The position numbers and the translations under genes are program-made. This document shows, piece by piece, positions 24,501 to 39,500 of a stretch of DNA of 64,000 nucleotides. The notes under the pieces are model-generated. The model was given only the letters and a program-made list of their open reading frames with translations. It was not told the origin of the DNA and searched no databases. This DNA comes from Pipra filicauda. Lineage: Eukaryota > Chordata > Aves > Passeriformes > Pipridae. The stretch spans positions 8,093,049 through 8,157,048 of the forward strand of contig NW_024104365.1 of assembly GCF_003945595.2 (NCBI RefSeq). The letters run 5' to 3'. Position 1 is the first letter of the stretch. Each line of letters begins with the position of its first letter.

Positions 24501-27500
24501 ATCACCAGGATGGTCTTTGGGATCAAACTGCTCTGTCCAGGAGGAGATGGCATAAGGGATTAAATAAGAGCATGGACATTTTTTCTGGGGAAGACAGACC
24601 ATGGCTTACGGACCAGGCATAAGGCACAAATCTTTTACCAAGGACATGTGACAACCTTATGTCTCTTGCAACTTTGAAATCCAGAAACAGGCTTCATGGA
24701 AGCACTGATGGAGCTTGGAGGGTTCCTGGGGAACTGGTGTGAGCAAGGTGGGATCTTGAAATGTGGTCCCAGTTTGACTTGGTGGATGTGGTGAAAAGTG
24801 TAATGGGAGCAGCTGTTTTTCTTTGAGATGCATTTAATGGACAAGTGATGTGAATACCTGGAAGAATTTTTTCATGGAAAGGGTTGTCAAGAGAATTGGA
24901 AGGGGCTGACTAGGGAGGTGGTGGAGCCTCCATCCCTGGAGGTATTCAAGGAGTGACTGGACGTGGCACTCAGTGCTCTGGGCTGGGTGACAAGGCGGAG
25001 ATTGGTCACAGGTTGGACTTAATGACTTTGGAGGTATTTTCCAGCCTAAATGATTCTTTGATTTTGTGAACAGAAATTAGGTTTTCTTATTCTAAATCCA
25101 GACAAAAAAAATGCTAAAAAAATAAAAGTATTAGGAAGTCTTACTGAAGTTCAGATTAAATTGAAATGTTTGGGTTTAATATTTTTAAAAAGGAAACCTT
25201 CAAGCCTTAAACCATGACAGACATTAAAACTGTTTCTCTCAAAACCCTGACTTTTGGGGAATTTTCAGTAGTCCTGAATTAACCAAACAATTGTAATGAA
25301 CTCCTGAAAAGATCTGTGGACAGTGTAACAGTCTGTGCTGTAGTATCCAAGAGTGTTTCTCAAGCATCAGAAATGTGCAATCAATGGGAATTTATCAAAA
25401 AAGGTTTCTTTCTATTTGCTTTTTTAAGTTCCAGTTTGTTCAAAAGGTTTCTTGTTTGCTGCAAAAGTGTCATTGTCAATGAGTGTCTTGTCTCCTAATC
25501 AATTCTGAAAAACGTGGTTTGAAATTGTAAAAATATGAAAATGTTCTATTTCCTCTGCTAAAATATTAAGCACATTTTGCTACGAATGATTATTTCATAT
25601 GGGGTATTTCTGAAGAGTTTATAACTGTTTAATGTTTCAGGTGTTTTTTGAAATATTAAAATCTAGCATTTCATGTTCTCTGAACTTCAGAGAATTCACA
25701 GTTCTACTGTATTTTTCTTCTCTGGATTTAGAATGAGGGAAAAAAAAAGGTTAACCACATCTTCACAAATTTTCCAATTTGCTTAATCCCTTTTCTTCCC
25801 CAAATCCAGTGGCAATTCTCTTGATCAGCACCCGTTCAAACACAGCCAAACACAATCCCTGCCTCAAAGACCTACATCTAAACAGGATGAGGAATAGACA
25901 GAGAAGCTTAAAGGAATGATGGTACCATGTCTATATTTTGCTTTTATTGTCCAGAAATTATGTCTAGACCCACCGCAGATGTTCTATGTCTCCCACAAAA
26001 GCCTTGTGCCTTTCTTGAGGCCAGGTTGCCACTCCAAGGACATTTTAAGCACTAGATATCTGTGTTTTGACAAATAAATACCACCCAAGAGAACTAAGTG
26101 CTACAAAAAACTTGCCTTTGCAACAACCTGCAGCAGAACAAATTTATTGCAGGAAGGTTTTGGTCTTCTTTCTGGTCTTGGAAAAAACACTTTAGAATTT
26201 TCCTATGTGGAACTCTTACTTCTGGATGAATGTTGAAAATTACTCATAGAATCCCACTGCTTGACTATTTTCCTCACTATTTTGCTGCTGTCAAAAAACT
26301 TGCCTGGCTCATGTAGGTCACCAGAAGGTGTTTCCTGCTCAGCCCTTAGAGTTCAGAAGAAGAACAGCCTGTCACTCTTTGGATACCCCCAAAATGTGGA
26401 AATTGGGCATTTTTGATTTGCTCCAGTGCCCTCAGCCCAACGCCTGTAGAAATACAGAGCCTCGTATCCTGCCAATAGCTGAAATAATCTTTAACTCAAA
26501 CCAGGCAAACAAAGGTATTAATTTATAAAATATAAGTTAGAGAACATGGTTACAAAGGGCTATAAAGAGATCAATGAAAGCAAAATCCCAGCAAACCCTT
26601 TTTAATCTACACTCCCCAGAATCAAATTTAGAATTGCTTTCTCTCTCTCTCTCTCTCTCAGGTGGAAGGAGGGAAGAATCTCATCTCCACACCCTACATC
26701 TGTCCAGCTGATGGAGTCACCACTCTTAGAGATTATGTCCTTTTCCTATTCCTTCTTTGGGGATCTCCAAGGTCCCCCTATTCCTCTGCTCCCAGAGCAC
26801 TTAATATCTTTTCTCAGTTAGGAGGATGTCTTGGCCTTTCAATTCTCCTTCCTCTGACCATGAAACACAAATATGCCTTGGTATTGTTGGTGTCATTGTC
26901 TGCTGCCACAACAGCAGCAAAAAATACCAACTAAAGATTTCAACACACTTTTAGCACGTCCTAAAAGGATATTCTGCCTGTTCTGGGGCACAGTTCTTCT
27001 GCTTGCTTAATTGGTTAGTGTTCAAACCCCAGAATGAAGCTTCTTTATGCTTTATATTCCCTATCAAGATAAAACCTGCAATCCCATGGCTGAGATGGAA
27101 GCACTCAGCCCTTTACAGCTTCTCTTTTGAGATCAGACACAATGGCAGCCAAATCTCTGCATGCTGGTAACGGGTTAGGGACCAACTGCCCCCAAACCTG
27201 GCTTTGAGGGGTACTCTGGCTTAATCCAGTATCCTGGGCTGCTCAGCACAGGGGTTTTGTTCTGGGTCACTGTTTAATAACAACTACTGGACATGTGATG
27301 AGGCTAAAACCTACAGGAGGTTCCAAGGGCAGCTGTGGGTTGATTGAAGAACTGCCCGAGGAGTCCTGGTGCCAAACCACACATTCCCAGTTATCCACCA
27401 CTCACTGTGGAGCACAACATTAACATGTGCTTAACAGGGAAGACAGAGATTTAAAAAAAAAAATAAGTTAATAAAAGGGCGAGGAAAAAAGAGACTTGTT

Positions 27501-30500
27501 AAGGTCATTGAGTCCAACCTCTGCCTATGAAGAATTGCTCCCTGGGAGACATTCATTTCGCACAGCCGAGTTTCAGAAGTCCCAAGAGGTGGCTTTCAAG
27601 CCTCTATTCCACTACCTGATAGATCTCACTGTCAGAACATTCCTGCCATGTAATCAATATGCTTTATTCCCCCCCTTTCTTAATTCATTTCTGGATTTGA
27701 AAGACAGAAGGGACCCTTTGGATCTCTTGGTTTGATGCCCACAATAAACATCCGAGGCCCTGACTGCTACTGAGGTGTCAATTGCCACATGTCTTCTTGA
27801 TTTCTTCTGCATTTCCTCATACAAATCACCCCATTTCTCTGGCTATGGTCACCCTAGGTCTTCTTGTTACAACCAAAACTAACTCCACTCTCTCCTCTTG
27901 CCCCATTCAAAGAGCTCCACCAACCCATGTCTCTCATCCTTTTCAACCAGCCCCATTTCTGGCCTCTAATTTAAATCCTCATCCTTAAAAGTCCACTTTT
28001 ACCAGTGGAATCTGGTAATTGGTAGGTTCAGGACTTGCTAACAAAGATCCCAAGAGCTGCTACATCAAAAAGTCCTAAAGCCAGACTTGTTATCCCCCGA
28101 GCACGCTGACGCAACCAGACCAATCAGGCTCAACTTTTACCTTGATGGATCTTATCAGTTCAACTCCTTTTAAAGGTGCCTTCCTTACCCTCACCCCAAC
28201 ATCAAACATACAATCTCAGGTACTGGCTTACTGCAAAATTTATATATGGTACCTGCCCTAATATCACCTGAGAGGAATGTTCAGTTATTTTCTCACTTGC
28301 CTCAAGCTTCCCACCAGTCTCCCCATCTTTCACAGGAGCGCAATTCAATTCCACAGACATCAACCACGTGTTCTGTAAATTTAACCTGAGCTGAACAGAA
28401 CCCACAGCTGTATTTGCATTCATCAGCTGTGCTTCAGCATGAGCATAAAGAGAAGGGGGGAGCTTTCAGAATCATAGAATCATTTCAGTTGGAAAAGCCC
28501 TCTAAGATCAAGTCCAACCATTCCCCCAGCACTGTCAAGCCTACCACTAAACCATGTCCCCAAGTGCTACATCTACACAGCTTTTGAATGCTTCCTGTGT
28601 TGTTGATCCTGTCAATTATCTCTCCTTACCAAACCTTTAAAAAAACTCATGGGTCAGTTTTTTCTCTTTGTTTTGGTTTTCCTTGAAGGCCATGTGGTTT
28701 TGCTAATTTTATTTAATTTTCTTAATTTTTTTAAGCTTTAGGGATGGAACTCATATTTTAGCTCTATTCTGCACTGATTTTTCTGCATCTTTCAAAAGAC
28801 AACAGTTTCCATAAACGAGTCTAGGTTTGCACTCCCATTCCTTGTGCTCTGGATTGAGCACATCTCAGCAAGAACATGCCCAGCTCTCGTCAATGATCAA
28901 ACCAAAACCTTGCTGCGACCCTGCTCAGCACCCATTCCTAAGGAAGACCCTGTGGGACAGGGTCTTATGGATGAATCCTGCTGAGCCCAGCAATTCCTCA
29001 TCTCTTAGAAAACTGCCTGTTTGATGGGAAAGAAGTCACATTTCCTACCTGCAGAGCTTTGCCCTCTGGATCTGATCACGTGGGCGAGCTACAGGAACCA
29101 GTTGGGGATTCCCACGTGAACATCTTTAATCTTAAGCAGGCCAGACACAACATGACCCAGTGCTGAAACCCCAGGGCAGGCAGCTGCCACCTGACATCCC
29201 ACAGTGCCAGAGAGGAGGTGTTTCTGCTTCATAGGACATAGTAACAGAAGAAATTCAGCTTAAACTCTTCATTTCACATCACTCCGTTGGGCGATAAGAG
29301 CCAGGAAATGTCACACGAGCGTCCAACCTGGGTGAGCCACCGAAGGGGCCCTGGGGCACCACAGACCTATCCCTCTCATTCCTTCATGGTTCGTGATCCT
29401 GCATCCCTGAATTGGCTTTGCCACCTCTCCCATATGGATGAGACAGTAAAAGAAAGGTCTGAGCACTGGATGTGTGAGTGCCAAGTGGCAAAATTCCTCG
29501 GGCAAACAGCAGTGTGTAAACCGTGAGGTGAGGCTGGACTAACTGCACTTAACACATCCACTCTTACCCTAAATGTAGTGCTGTGGGGGTGACTCTTTAA
29601 ATATTAAGTGGAATACTCTCTGGAAAGCATCTTCCTCTATGTACAGATTCACCTGTGCCAGATGTAAATGTGCAAAGGCTGAATACAGCTGTCTCAGAGT
29701 GTTCAAATCGCCTGATAAACACAGATTTGAGCAGCCTGGAAAGAATTTATTTTTTTTTAAGGCAAGAAAAAAAGATATTTTCTTGTAAATATTTAATTAA
29801 CGTTTTTGCAACTCAGCTGGTGAGACTGACGAGGCTGTAAAACCCAGGGCAGGGGAGAGAGGGATTATAACTCTGCCTTTGGTTAGTGAGGCAACACATC
29901 CTTTGCATCTCCTCCTCAAAAACACAAGGAGCGATCAGCATTCCCTTGCTGACATCTAGTGTCAGGAATAAGCATCGTGGTCCTGCCTGTGAGATGGTTT
30001 TCCCCAGGCTCCCTCTCCCACCAACCACTCAGTGAATTTTCAACACAGTTATTAATGTTTTCACACTTTGGATCAATTTGATCACATTTTATTTTGCTAT
30101 TCTCCCTGCAATAACTGGACTGCTGTGTTGTGCTCTGATATTTTTTTTTCAGCACTCCAGCACCATGTCTTTTTTCTTTTTAAAATAACAAGCAGTTTTG
30201 TGAGTTGTGCCTGGATCTTGCTTAAAATGAAGAAAATTGAGCCCGTTTGACTTCTTGGTGTCTCCTTTTGAGTGCTTGTGCTTAGGTTTTAAAGCCCCAG
30301 GATTTTTTTCCTTACATTTTTGTTAGCATTCTTCGTGGGTAGGGGTTGGAACTAGGTGATCTTTAATGTCCTTTCCAATCATTCTGTGATTATATGAAAG
30401 AAACTGTTCAAAATGACATCACCAAATATAGAATTTTGGAATAAGTGAGGCTGAAGAGAACACCTGTATGCCTTTTGTCACAACTCTTGTTCAAAAGAAT

Positions 30501-33500
30501 TTTAAATTTCACATTGGACTGGTTTCTCAGCAACTAATTTAGTCAACTTCTGATTATTTTGGAGGATAGAGATTCCACATGCCTTTGAGCAAAACCCTGG
30601 AAACTCACCCTGAAGGACACTCTCAGTTGACACCTTTCTTCCATGTCCATAAAGGATAAGAGGTCATGGATCTTTAATGACTGATGATTTGATCACATGA
30701 TCATTGGATCTCTGGATGGTCACAGAGCAGCAGATATTTCTGTAGACCTCCAGATGCTCTCCAAGCTTCAGAGGTGTGAAGGGGGCTGAAGTGTTGCACT
30801 TCCAAGGTTTGGAATCACAGATTCACAGAATCATTTAGGTTGGAAAAGACCTCCAAGATCACTGAGTCCAACCTGTGACTGATCCCCACCTTGTCAATGA
30901 GACAAGAGCACTGAGTGCCATGTCCAGGTGTTTCCTGGACATAGGATGGGGACTCCACCAAGAAGTCAAGCACCAAAGTGTTCCATGTTCAGCATTTGGG
31001 GAATGGTATATGTTTCATATAAGATTTAAGAGTCCTAAAATCCTGCCTTTTGCAGAGTTTAGGACCCTAATTCTGTGCTTCCAGTAGGAAAGGGAGGAAG
31101 CATGTCTTGTCCCAGAAAATGCCCATTTTGAAGAGCTTGCTCCAAAGCTGAGGTAGGGTTATTTCTCTCTTTGAGAAAGTTGGAGATCATGGATTCATCC
31201 CGTGCTGCCAGTCTCCAGTTAAGGAGGATGCTCCCTTCTTGCTCTCAAGGAATTCAAATCCTCATCTCCAGCTTTCTAAAGGTAGGAACTGGCCATGGTA
31301 CATCATTTGTTCATTCTTCTAGTCATTCACTCTTTTCCTCCCAGCCTTTTTCCCCACTGAGGTTTTCCCACAATGTAGCCAAAACACAAAATGTGTGGGG
31401 CCACAGAACTGTAGAATCATTAAGGCTGGAAAAGGCCTTTAAGATCAAGTCCAACCACCAACCCAACACTGTGTTCCCCACTAAACCATGTCCTCAAGTA
31501 TCACAACTACATGTTTTTTGAACACTTCTAGGGATGATGACTCCACCACTTTCTCGGGCACTCTGTTCCAATGCTTGGAAACACTTTCTGTGAAAAAAAC
31601 CTCCTAATATCTAATCTAAACCTCCCCTGGTGCACCTTGAGGCCATTTCCTCAGAAGAAAAGGCATTTAAGGGCATTCAATTAGCTACAATAGTCATGAC
31701 ATGATGGCCAAGAAATGCTTAGATACCCAACCCTACAGTCCACAGGCACATTTTATGTGAGAGAGCTTTCCCAAGGAATAACTGCCACAAGGAAACCTTG
31801 CTGTTGTGCATATCTCATGCACACTCACAAAGCACATATCACCACGGGCACATGGTGGATCTAGTGCAGCGTCCATGGCCATTGACACAAAAACTCACCC
31901 TGACACCATCTATCTTCAGCCCAAAAAACAGAAGTCATAGAATTGTGGAATCATTAAGGCTGGAAAAGACCTCCAAGATCATCAAGTCCAAACTTCATCA
32001 ACACTGTGTTGATTTCCCTCCTTTCTCCAGGGCTGCTCTCTGTTCTCCTGGGATGAGACACACTGGTACCCCCTTTTTTGGGCCAAGCTAGGGTTTTAGG
32101 GGATATATTTTTAACACAATGATAGGTTTTGTGCTTTAACTGACCATGTAAGCGTGGGGCAAGGCAGCTCAGCTCAGTCACGGTCATCTTGGCCAAAGGT
32201 TCACAGTTGGTGCCACAGACTGTGACCAAAGTCTTCCCAGGGGAAAACCCACTTCCATACAGGTAAACTGCTCCTCCACTCAAGCCACCTTGGGAAAGGA
32301 CAGAAAAGGGGATTTCAGACAGATCCTGACAGGCAGCTGTCAATAAAAGTAATTTTTTTCATTCATATTTTTTGCTTTTATGACAAAAAAGCCTGTCACT
32401 GCAGTCCCTCACACAACATCCTCCATGACTTACCCCAGTTGTGACTCACAGCTGTCACTGTCAGCTGAGAGGTGAACGTCAGGTTGGAGGAAGCCCAGCC
32501 CCTGGGGATATCCAGGCCCAGCACAGGATATTCACCCACAGGGAGCAGAGGAGCTGAGCACTGCAACATGGAGCCAGCGATGGTGACACCACTACAAGCA
32601 AAGTCTCCAATAAACACATGCAGGGTGTCCCTCTCTGTGACCTGTGACACTGTCATTGTTAGAAGGAGACCAGTTGCAACAAGTGAAAGGAAAGCTGGGG
32701 TAAACTCCTCACTGTAACTTATTGTTCCAAGGAAATAGAAATGTTCGTCCACTTTCAGACTCAGAGCTCTGGTACCGTTAGCCGGAGGCACCGTGCACTG
32801 GAGAGCAGCACAGGTGACACTGAGGATGTGGCAGGGGTGGTGATCTATGAGAACAGAAGTTGTTCTCTGCCCTTTCAGTGCTGAGCCCGCCAAGGTGAGC
32901 AGACCTCCCCCGTTGGTGCTGAAGTTTTGTGGGTAGAACCGATCCACCCGAGGCAGGATGGGGAGGACCCTCGATGCCTCCCTAAAGCAAGCATTCCCAC
33001 TTTTCCTGTTGGATATGGAAATGCTGTGCTCCCCTGGGGCAAGGCAGGCTGTCTGGCACTCGATGATGGTCTCGTTCCAGAAAGTCACCTTGCAGACAGT
33101 GTGGCTGTTCACACGTACCAGGGGGCTGTCGCTTGGCCAGGCCAGCCTCTGTCCTTTGATTGTCACATAGGTGAGTGTCCCATTGGTCTTCCAGGTCACC
33201 AAATGTACCAGAGGGGTCCACTGCTCATGGAGGTGGAGTGTACATTCCCCAAGGCACACACTGTTGACCCCATTGACAGTCACTGTGACACTGAGAGCCC
33301 GGGAAGCCTCAGCCAGCCCCTGAGAGCGCAAAGGATGTGAAGCTGGAAGGACAACACAACTAATGGCATTGTAATCAGACTTCTGGATCTCACAGGAATA
33401 ATTACTCTCCAGGTTGACCTGTACCAAATTCCTCCTGGATTTTAAAGCAATGCCAGATATAGTGAGCAACATCCCACCGCAGATTGATCCTTTTGCTGGG

Positions 33501-36500
33501 AATATGGAGGTTATCCGTGGAGTTACTGTAAGGGCCTGCTGCCCTGCTGTCACATGGGCATATCCCAGCTGCCTATGGACAACCTGGATGGAGAAAATCC
33601 CAGGTTCCAGGCTGTTCAGTGACAAAGAGCACTGATAAAACATTGCAGACTTGTTGCCACGTTGAAACTCAAGTTGACATTCACTGTGTCCAAGCTTAGC
33701 CACAGATCCAGTGATGTTTATCCCCTGGATGCTCAAGAGTAGGCTGCTGTCTGTGGTTTCTGTTTCAACAACAGTAACAAGGGGAGTCAAAGCTCTTTGG
33801 TAGTTAAAGGTGGTGGTCCTTTTGGCCAAGAGAGTGTATTGAAGTGACCTGCTGCTGATGACAACGTTTACTCTGACAGAGATGTCTTGTGAATCTTCAT
33901 CAGACAAATTAGCAGCTGGTGGGGTCAGGCACCAAATTATCTCTTCTTCCAAGTGAGTAACCGCACAGGTTTGATTGCTCATTGAAACAGAAACCAGGTC
34001 AGGATTTTGGCTAAAGCCCACCCCAGAGATTGTGAGCAGTGTTCCACCTAGGAGTAAAACAAAATAAGGAAGAAGGACGTTATTGGCAGGAAAGGAATTA
34101 ATGACTGTCCGTGAACAACCACAAACCGTGATCTTTAAGGTCCCTTCCAACCCAGACCATTCTATGACAAAGCTGATAAGCATGATTGTCTTAGCCAGGG
34201 TGAATGGAAGAAGAAATAAAGTTCTTTTTTATTTGGATAGGACAGTTAGAGACGATAAGCAACTGTATATCAGGATAATGCTACGTGGACAAGAGGCTGA
34301 GGTAATAGGTAGCCAGGGACCCTCATGGCAGTAAATGACAGTAAAGAGCCACTACAAATCTGGAGAAAGCTGCTGTGAAAGGACCCCAGAGAGTAAACTG
34401 AGACTGAACTCTTCATGGAATGGGACTGTCCATACAAGTAGATGAGAAGATGGTTTGGTCCTGCTGCCTACAGGGAAGCAGAACATAGGAATGACTACTT
34501 TCAAACTCAGGCAGAGTTCCAAATTTCATACGATCACAGAATGGTTTGGGATGGAAGGACCCTAAAGCTCATCTCATTCCAACCCCCTGCCATGGGCATG
34601 GACACCTTCCACAGGATCAGGTTGCTTCAAGCCCTGTCCAACCTGGCCTTGGACACTTCCAGGGACGGGGCAGCCACAGCTTCTCTGGGCAACCTCTGCC
34701 AGGGCCTCAGCACCTTCACAGTAAAGAGCCCATCTGAAACCTCTCTCCCTCTTCCTTTCATTATTGGTACTCCCACTGCTTTGCCTTGCTTCAACCTCTT
34801 TATCCATTAAGCCCATTCCCTTCCTTTTCCCATGATTCGCCTGCAAAATATTGGTTTATGATGGGATTCTTTCTGAGTGAGCTCAAATCCTTAATCCAGA
34901 TGCCCACACTAGTGTTAGAGACAACAAAAGACTAGAGGTAAAGGGGGGAGAACTGGTGCTTTTTGTAGCAATGAGATTCTAATTCAGCTTAAGTCATTCA
35001 TAAAGGCACAACCAAAAAGTTAATCAGTTCTTATTTAATTTTCAATTTACCATTAAATATGAAAAGAAGGGCACAGTTTCTATTATTTTTTTTAGTATGT
35101 CTTAATCTTCAAAACTTATAGGATTTGCTCTCCAAGCTCTATCCATTCTCTCATCTTTCAAGGCTTGAGCACTTCACAAAGTATTGAACTAATCACGTAG
35201 CACAAAGCCTCTGAATTTTTGTGTCTTTAAATGTGTTGTGAGCCTGGGAGAGCAATCTGTGGAGGACCTGAGGTTGTAGTATAAGAATTTCTCTGTCTTC
35301 TATAAAAGCATTTCTAAAGGCTCATGTAAAATTCACTACAGGGATTCAACTCTCCCCCACCACCAGCCAAATGACAAAATAAATCAACCACCCCAAATCT
35401 GCTTTTTAAGATTTAAAGTAAAACTTTTTTTTTTAATTCAGTGATGTTTTGCTCTCAAACACACTTAAATTATTTCCAGTGTCTAAAAGCTTGGAACAGG
35501 ATTAATAAATATTTCACTTTTGATTAAAATTAACATTTAAAAAGGGCTTTTTTTTTTTTTCCAACTCAACAAAAATGAACATCCCCTTTGGGATCACTTG
35601 AAATTATTGTTTGCTTCAAACCACAATTTTACCCTGCTTCCCTCCTAACTTTCACATGGAAAACCTTGAAAGATGAGGGCGAAATGACTGAAGGAAACAG
35701 CACAGATGAGCCAGGTGTGGGCGTGCTTTGTTTTCCCAACGGGAACATGCAAGGATACATGAGCAAACACTTGGGGAAATCAGATTCAAAGCACAGGGAG
35801 CCCTGAGCCAACGAACCAGATTGAGGGATGCTCACTACAATCCCACATTTCCAGACTGCTGCTGTCTGCCTGTTGATGTCTGCATAATAAAGGGTCACAG
35901 ATTCAAAGCACCCTCATTTAAACTGATGTGAAACGGGATGCACTTTCCATTCCTGCAGGAAAACTGTGCCCTTGATCCCTTTAACCTCCATAAGTGGCTG
36001 CAGATGTATCAACACTGTTTACCCAGAAAGGAGCCGCAACACGGCTCCACGCTGAAGATCTCAGAGAGGTACTGGATTAACAGCTCAGTCCTGCAAAACA
36101 CAAGAAACATAGAAAGGATTTGGGGGGTATTTTTATATTTTTCTCTCCTGCTACACTGCTATCCTTTCTAACAGCTCTTTCTAGCTTGGAAAGTCAAACA
36201 CTCACCTGTCACATCACCTTGGTTTAATGCCACAAGCAACAAGACCACCCCACACTCCAAATTTTTTCATGTGGTTTAAAATCATGGAATGGTTTAGGTT
36301 GGAAGGGACCTTAAAGATCATGTCATTCCAACCCTCCTGCTGTGGGCAAAGACACATTTGAGCTACATCTGTCACAAACACTCTCTTATCAATTGGCAAC
36401 CTGTGGGTCAAATTTAGTCCACGAGGTGCAAGTGAATTGCTCATCAAAAGAAAAACCCGTCAGGAATGAGGGTTTTTTTTGGCAAACAGATCCCACTGTA

Positions 36501-39500
36501 GTTACACCCCCAGCAGGAGATGCAAGTGCATTGAAGAGACATCCCTGTTGCCTTCTCTCCTCACTTCCTCCCACCAGACAGTAGAGTAACTAACTGAAAC
36601 AAGAGGAAGCCCAGATATGAGCTCCTGAAGACACTCAAATAAAGGTGTAGCTCTCTTTCTGTCTCATCTACATCTATTTTTCCTCCTCACCATCCTCCTT
36701 TCAAAAACACCCCCTTCCCTAAAAAGATCCATTAGAGAAGGGGACCTTCCCAATCCTGCAATCCAGCCCAACAGAGATCAGACTTGTCTCCTGGGATGAT
36801 CCATCTCTCTCCACTCTATCCCTGGAGAAGAAATGAGGGTGCTGCTAAGAGACTCCAGCACCAGGTGGGATGAATCCCTGTGTGTCATCACACCAACCAC
36901 AAATTTTCTCCTGAAGTTCATTAATGCTACAAGCAGCTTAGGTTGGTTTAGGAACAACAAAACCAGCTAATTTCTTCCAATATCATTGTTTCAGGATCAT
37001 TCCTGGCAGCTGCCATGGATGAGGATTAAAACTGTGCTGCTTGTGAATGCATTCTTACATCCCCCTTTCAGGTCAGTTTTCCCCCCACATTTTAATTCAG
37101 TTATATTACATTTATCTAGGCATGAACTTGAAGTGTCACCTTAAAAGATGGAAATAGCATCATTTAAAAATTCTCCAAACAAAGCATTTTTTTATTGTTC
37201 AAACTAGCTTTTGTTTCTCTGATGTTTCTTTTCTTCTGCTGTTTTCCTACAGCAGGATTTATCTGCATTTGACCTGAATCCATGAATACCTTTGATTGCC
37301 TGAATATGCATTTTTCATCAAATCAACTGTTTTTTTCTAAAATGCTTCTCTCCTGCCTCCTACTGATCCAAGGGGAGTTAATTGAGTAGCATTAGCAGTT
37401 TGCTGACTTGAGTTCCACAGATCAATAAATGCCTTGATAATTATTCATAATTTTATACCACACTGCAGAATTCACCGTTAGGTGTTCGTGAAAAACTCTT
37501 GCCTTCCTTTTCAGATTAACCCTAAAACACCAAATAGGATGGAGAATGAAGTTTATAAGGAAAATACTCACCTGTTTGAAGCAATAGTGATACCATTGAT
37601 GGTGACAGAAACATTGTGCCACCCTGCAGCCAGGGCTGGAAGTGTCACATTAACACCATGGTCTGTCTGCTCCTGGATCTGTGGCCACGAGTCTCCAATT
37701 TGGACCTTGACATCCGAACCTCGGTAGGTGGCAAACTGAGATATCCCAATCTGAAGCTCCTCCCCTCCTGCAGAGGAAAGAATGGATGAAACTATTTCAG
37801 TTTTTCTGGCAATGGTTATTTTGGCACATGTGACCATTGCCTGGGGAAGAGCACAGAGTCCCATCATGCCAGGACAGGTCCAGTCATGTCCATTAGCCCA
37901 AGACCAAGAAGTTGAAGACTCTGATGGTTCTGTATCCTACAGAATCCCTCATGGATAAGGTCACCAGGTATCAGAGTTGTCTTGAGATCCCAGCCCAGAT
38001 AACTTGGCTATGACCCTCTACACTCACTCTCATCCTCCATATTCAGGATAGATCTATGGCCCTTTGTCATAAATCTCTATCCTATAAATATCTGAACTGC
38101 ATAAAAGCCAAATCCTGTCTTTTTAAAACTGACATAAACTGCAGCTGAAGAGTTCTGGTTTTTTTCCCGAATCCTTGACGAATTATCTGGATCACATTTT
38201 TAATCCCTATGGAGATGATCTAACTTTAACAGGAGCCTCCCACAGTAAAATGAAAATTTCTTGGGTTCCTAAAGTCAGATGGTCACATATGTGCCTGCTG
38301 GGGTTTAACCCCAACCAGCAACTCAGCCTCTCATAATTGTTCACTCCCTCACCCAGAGTGGGATGGAGGAGAGAAGTGGAAGACTAAAAGGGAGAAGGCT
38401 CATAGGTAAAGACAGTTTTATATGAAAAGCAAAAGCCATGTTTGCAAAACAAAACAAGGAATTCATTCATCAGCCACTTCCCATGGGCAGGCAGGTGTTC
38501 AGCCATCCTCAGGAAAGCAGGAATCCAGCACACATAACCATTACTTGGGAAGTCAAACACCAACACCCTGAATGTCCCCCTCTTCCTTCTTCTTTCCCCA
38601 GGTGTTATTGCTGAGCATGATGTCATATGGTCTGGAATATTCCTTGGGTGAGCTGGGGGCAGGCGTCCTGTCTGCGTTCCCTTACCAACTCCTTATGCAC
38701 CCACAGCTCACTCACTGATGGGGTGGGATGTGGAGCAGAAAAGGCCTAGACTTTGTATTAAGCCCTGATCAGCAATGATGAAACATCCCTGTGTAACCAA
38801 CACCATTTTCAGCACAAAGCCAAATCCATATTCACATACTAGCTACTATGAAGAAAAAAAACAGCTCAGCTTCAAAGCACCTTGTTTTCAGGAAACATGG
38901 TTCTCTCTCTCTCGCAGTTAAACTCTGTTTTGAGCCACACTATATTCAGATGAAAGGGGATACTTTACTTATCTGTGCACAGTGCAGTAATAGAAAAGAA
39001 CAAAGGCAGCGGAGAAGGGAATTTCATAACCTAAATTCCTCATGAAATAGGTTTAAAAAATTTGGGTGTTATCCATCAGTCCTAACAGAGCCATTTTCAC
39101 TGATAGCTGTATCTGTGGTCAGTGGAGAGAAACAGAACCTTTATGGCATTATTCACTTTGTTGTAAATAAGACACACAAAAAGAGCTGTGGTGAATCCCA
39201 CCAAAGAACCCTCATTTCTCTTCACTGACTATGCAAGACATCTAAACAACAAGCAGAGAGATGTGTTTAGGAGGCGAATCTCACCCTCTTGTCTCCCCTG
39301 AAGGGATGAAGAAGAGAGGACAGAGCTTCCTGATGAAGCAGGAGAGCCTGTATGAAGCTCCCTTCATCTACCTGCTCTTCTAAGCAGATCTTGAAGCCAG
39401 TACTTTTCAATTCTGCTTGCACGAAGAGTCAAATAAAGTTTTAAAGCCTGCAAAGTTGAGTATGTTAATAGCGTGAACTCTTTTTACTCCTGGTCAATTG

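Larger units (their letters stand above)
24241..32144 (-). other. Intron 33
   Basis: 7.9 kb, the longest complete intron in the window. It carries CR1 copies near both ends, a CT dinucleotide run at 26638 and long unique AT-rich stretches (25070-28460, 28600-30330) with nothing recognisable. Phase continuity (1 to 1) does not require another exon here. Confidence 0.8.
34048..36022 (-). other. Intron 31
   Basis: 2.0 kb. It contains a short CR1 3' tail about 80 bp upstream of the exon 32 acceptor and a second CR1 of opposite orientation at 34.5 kb. The rest (34750-36020) is AT-rich unique sequence. Confidence 0.85.
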
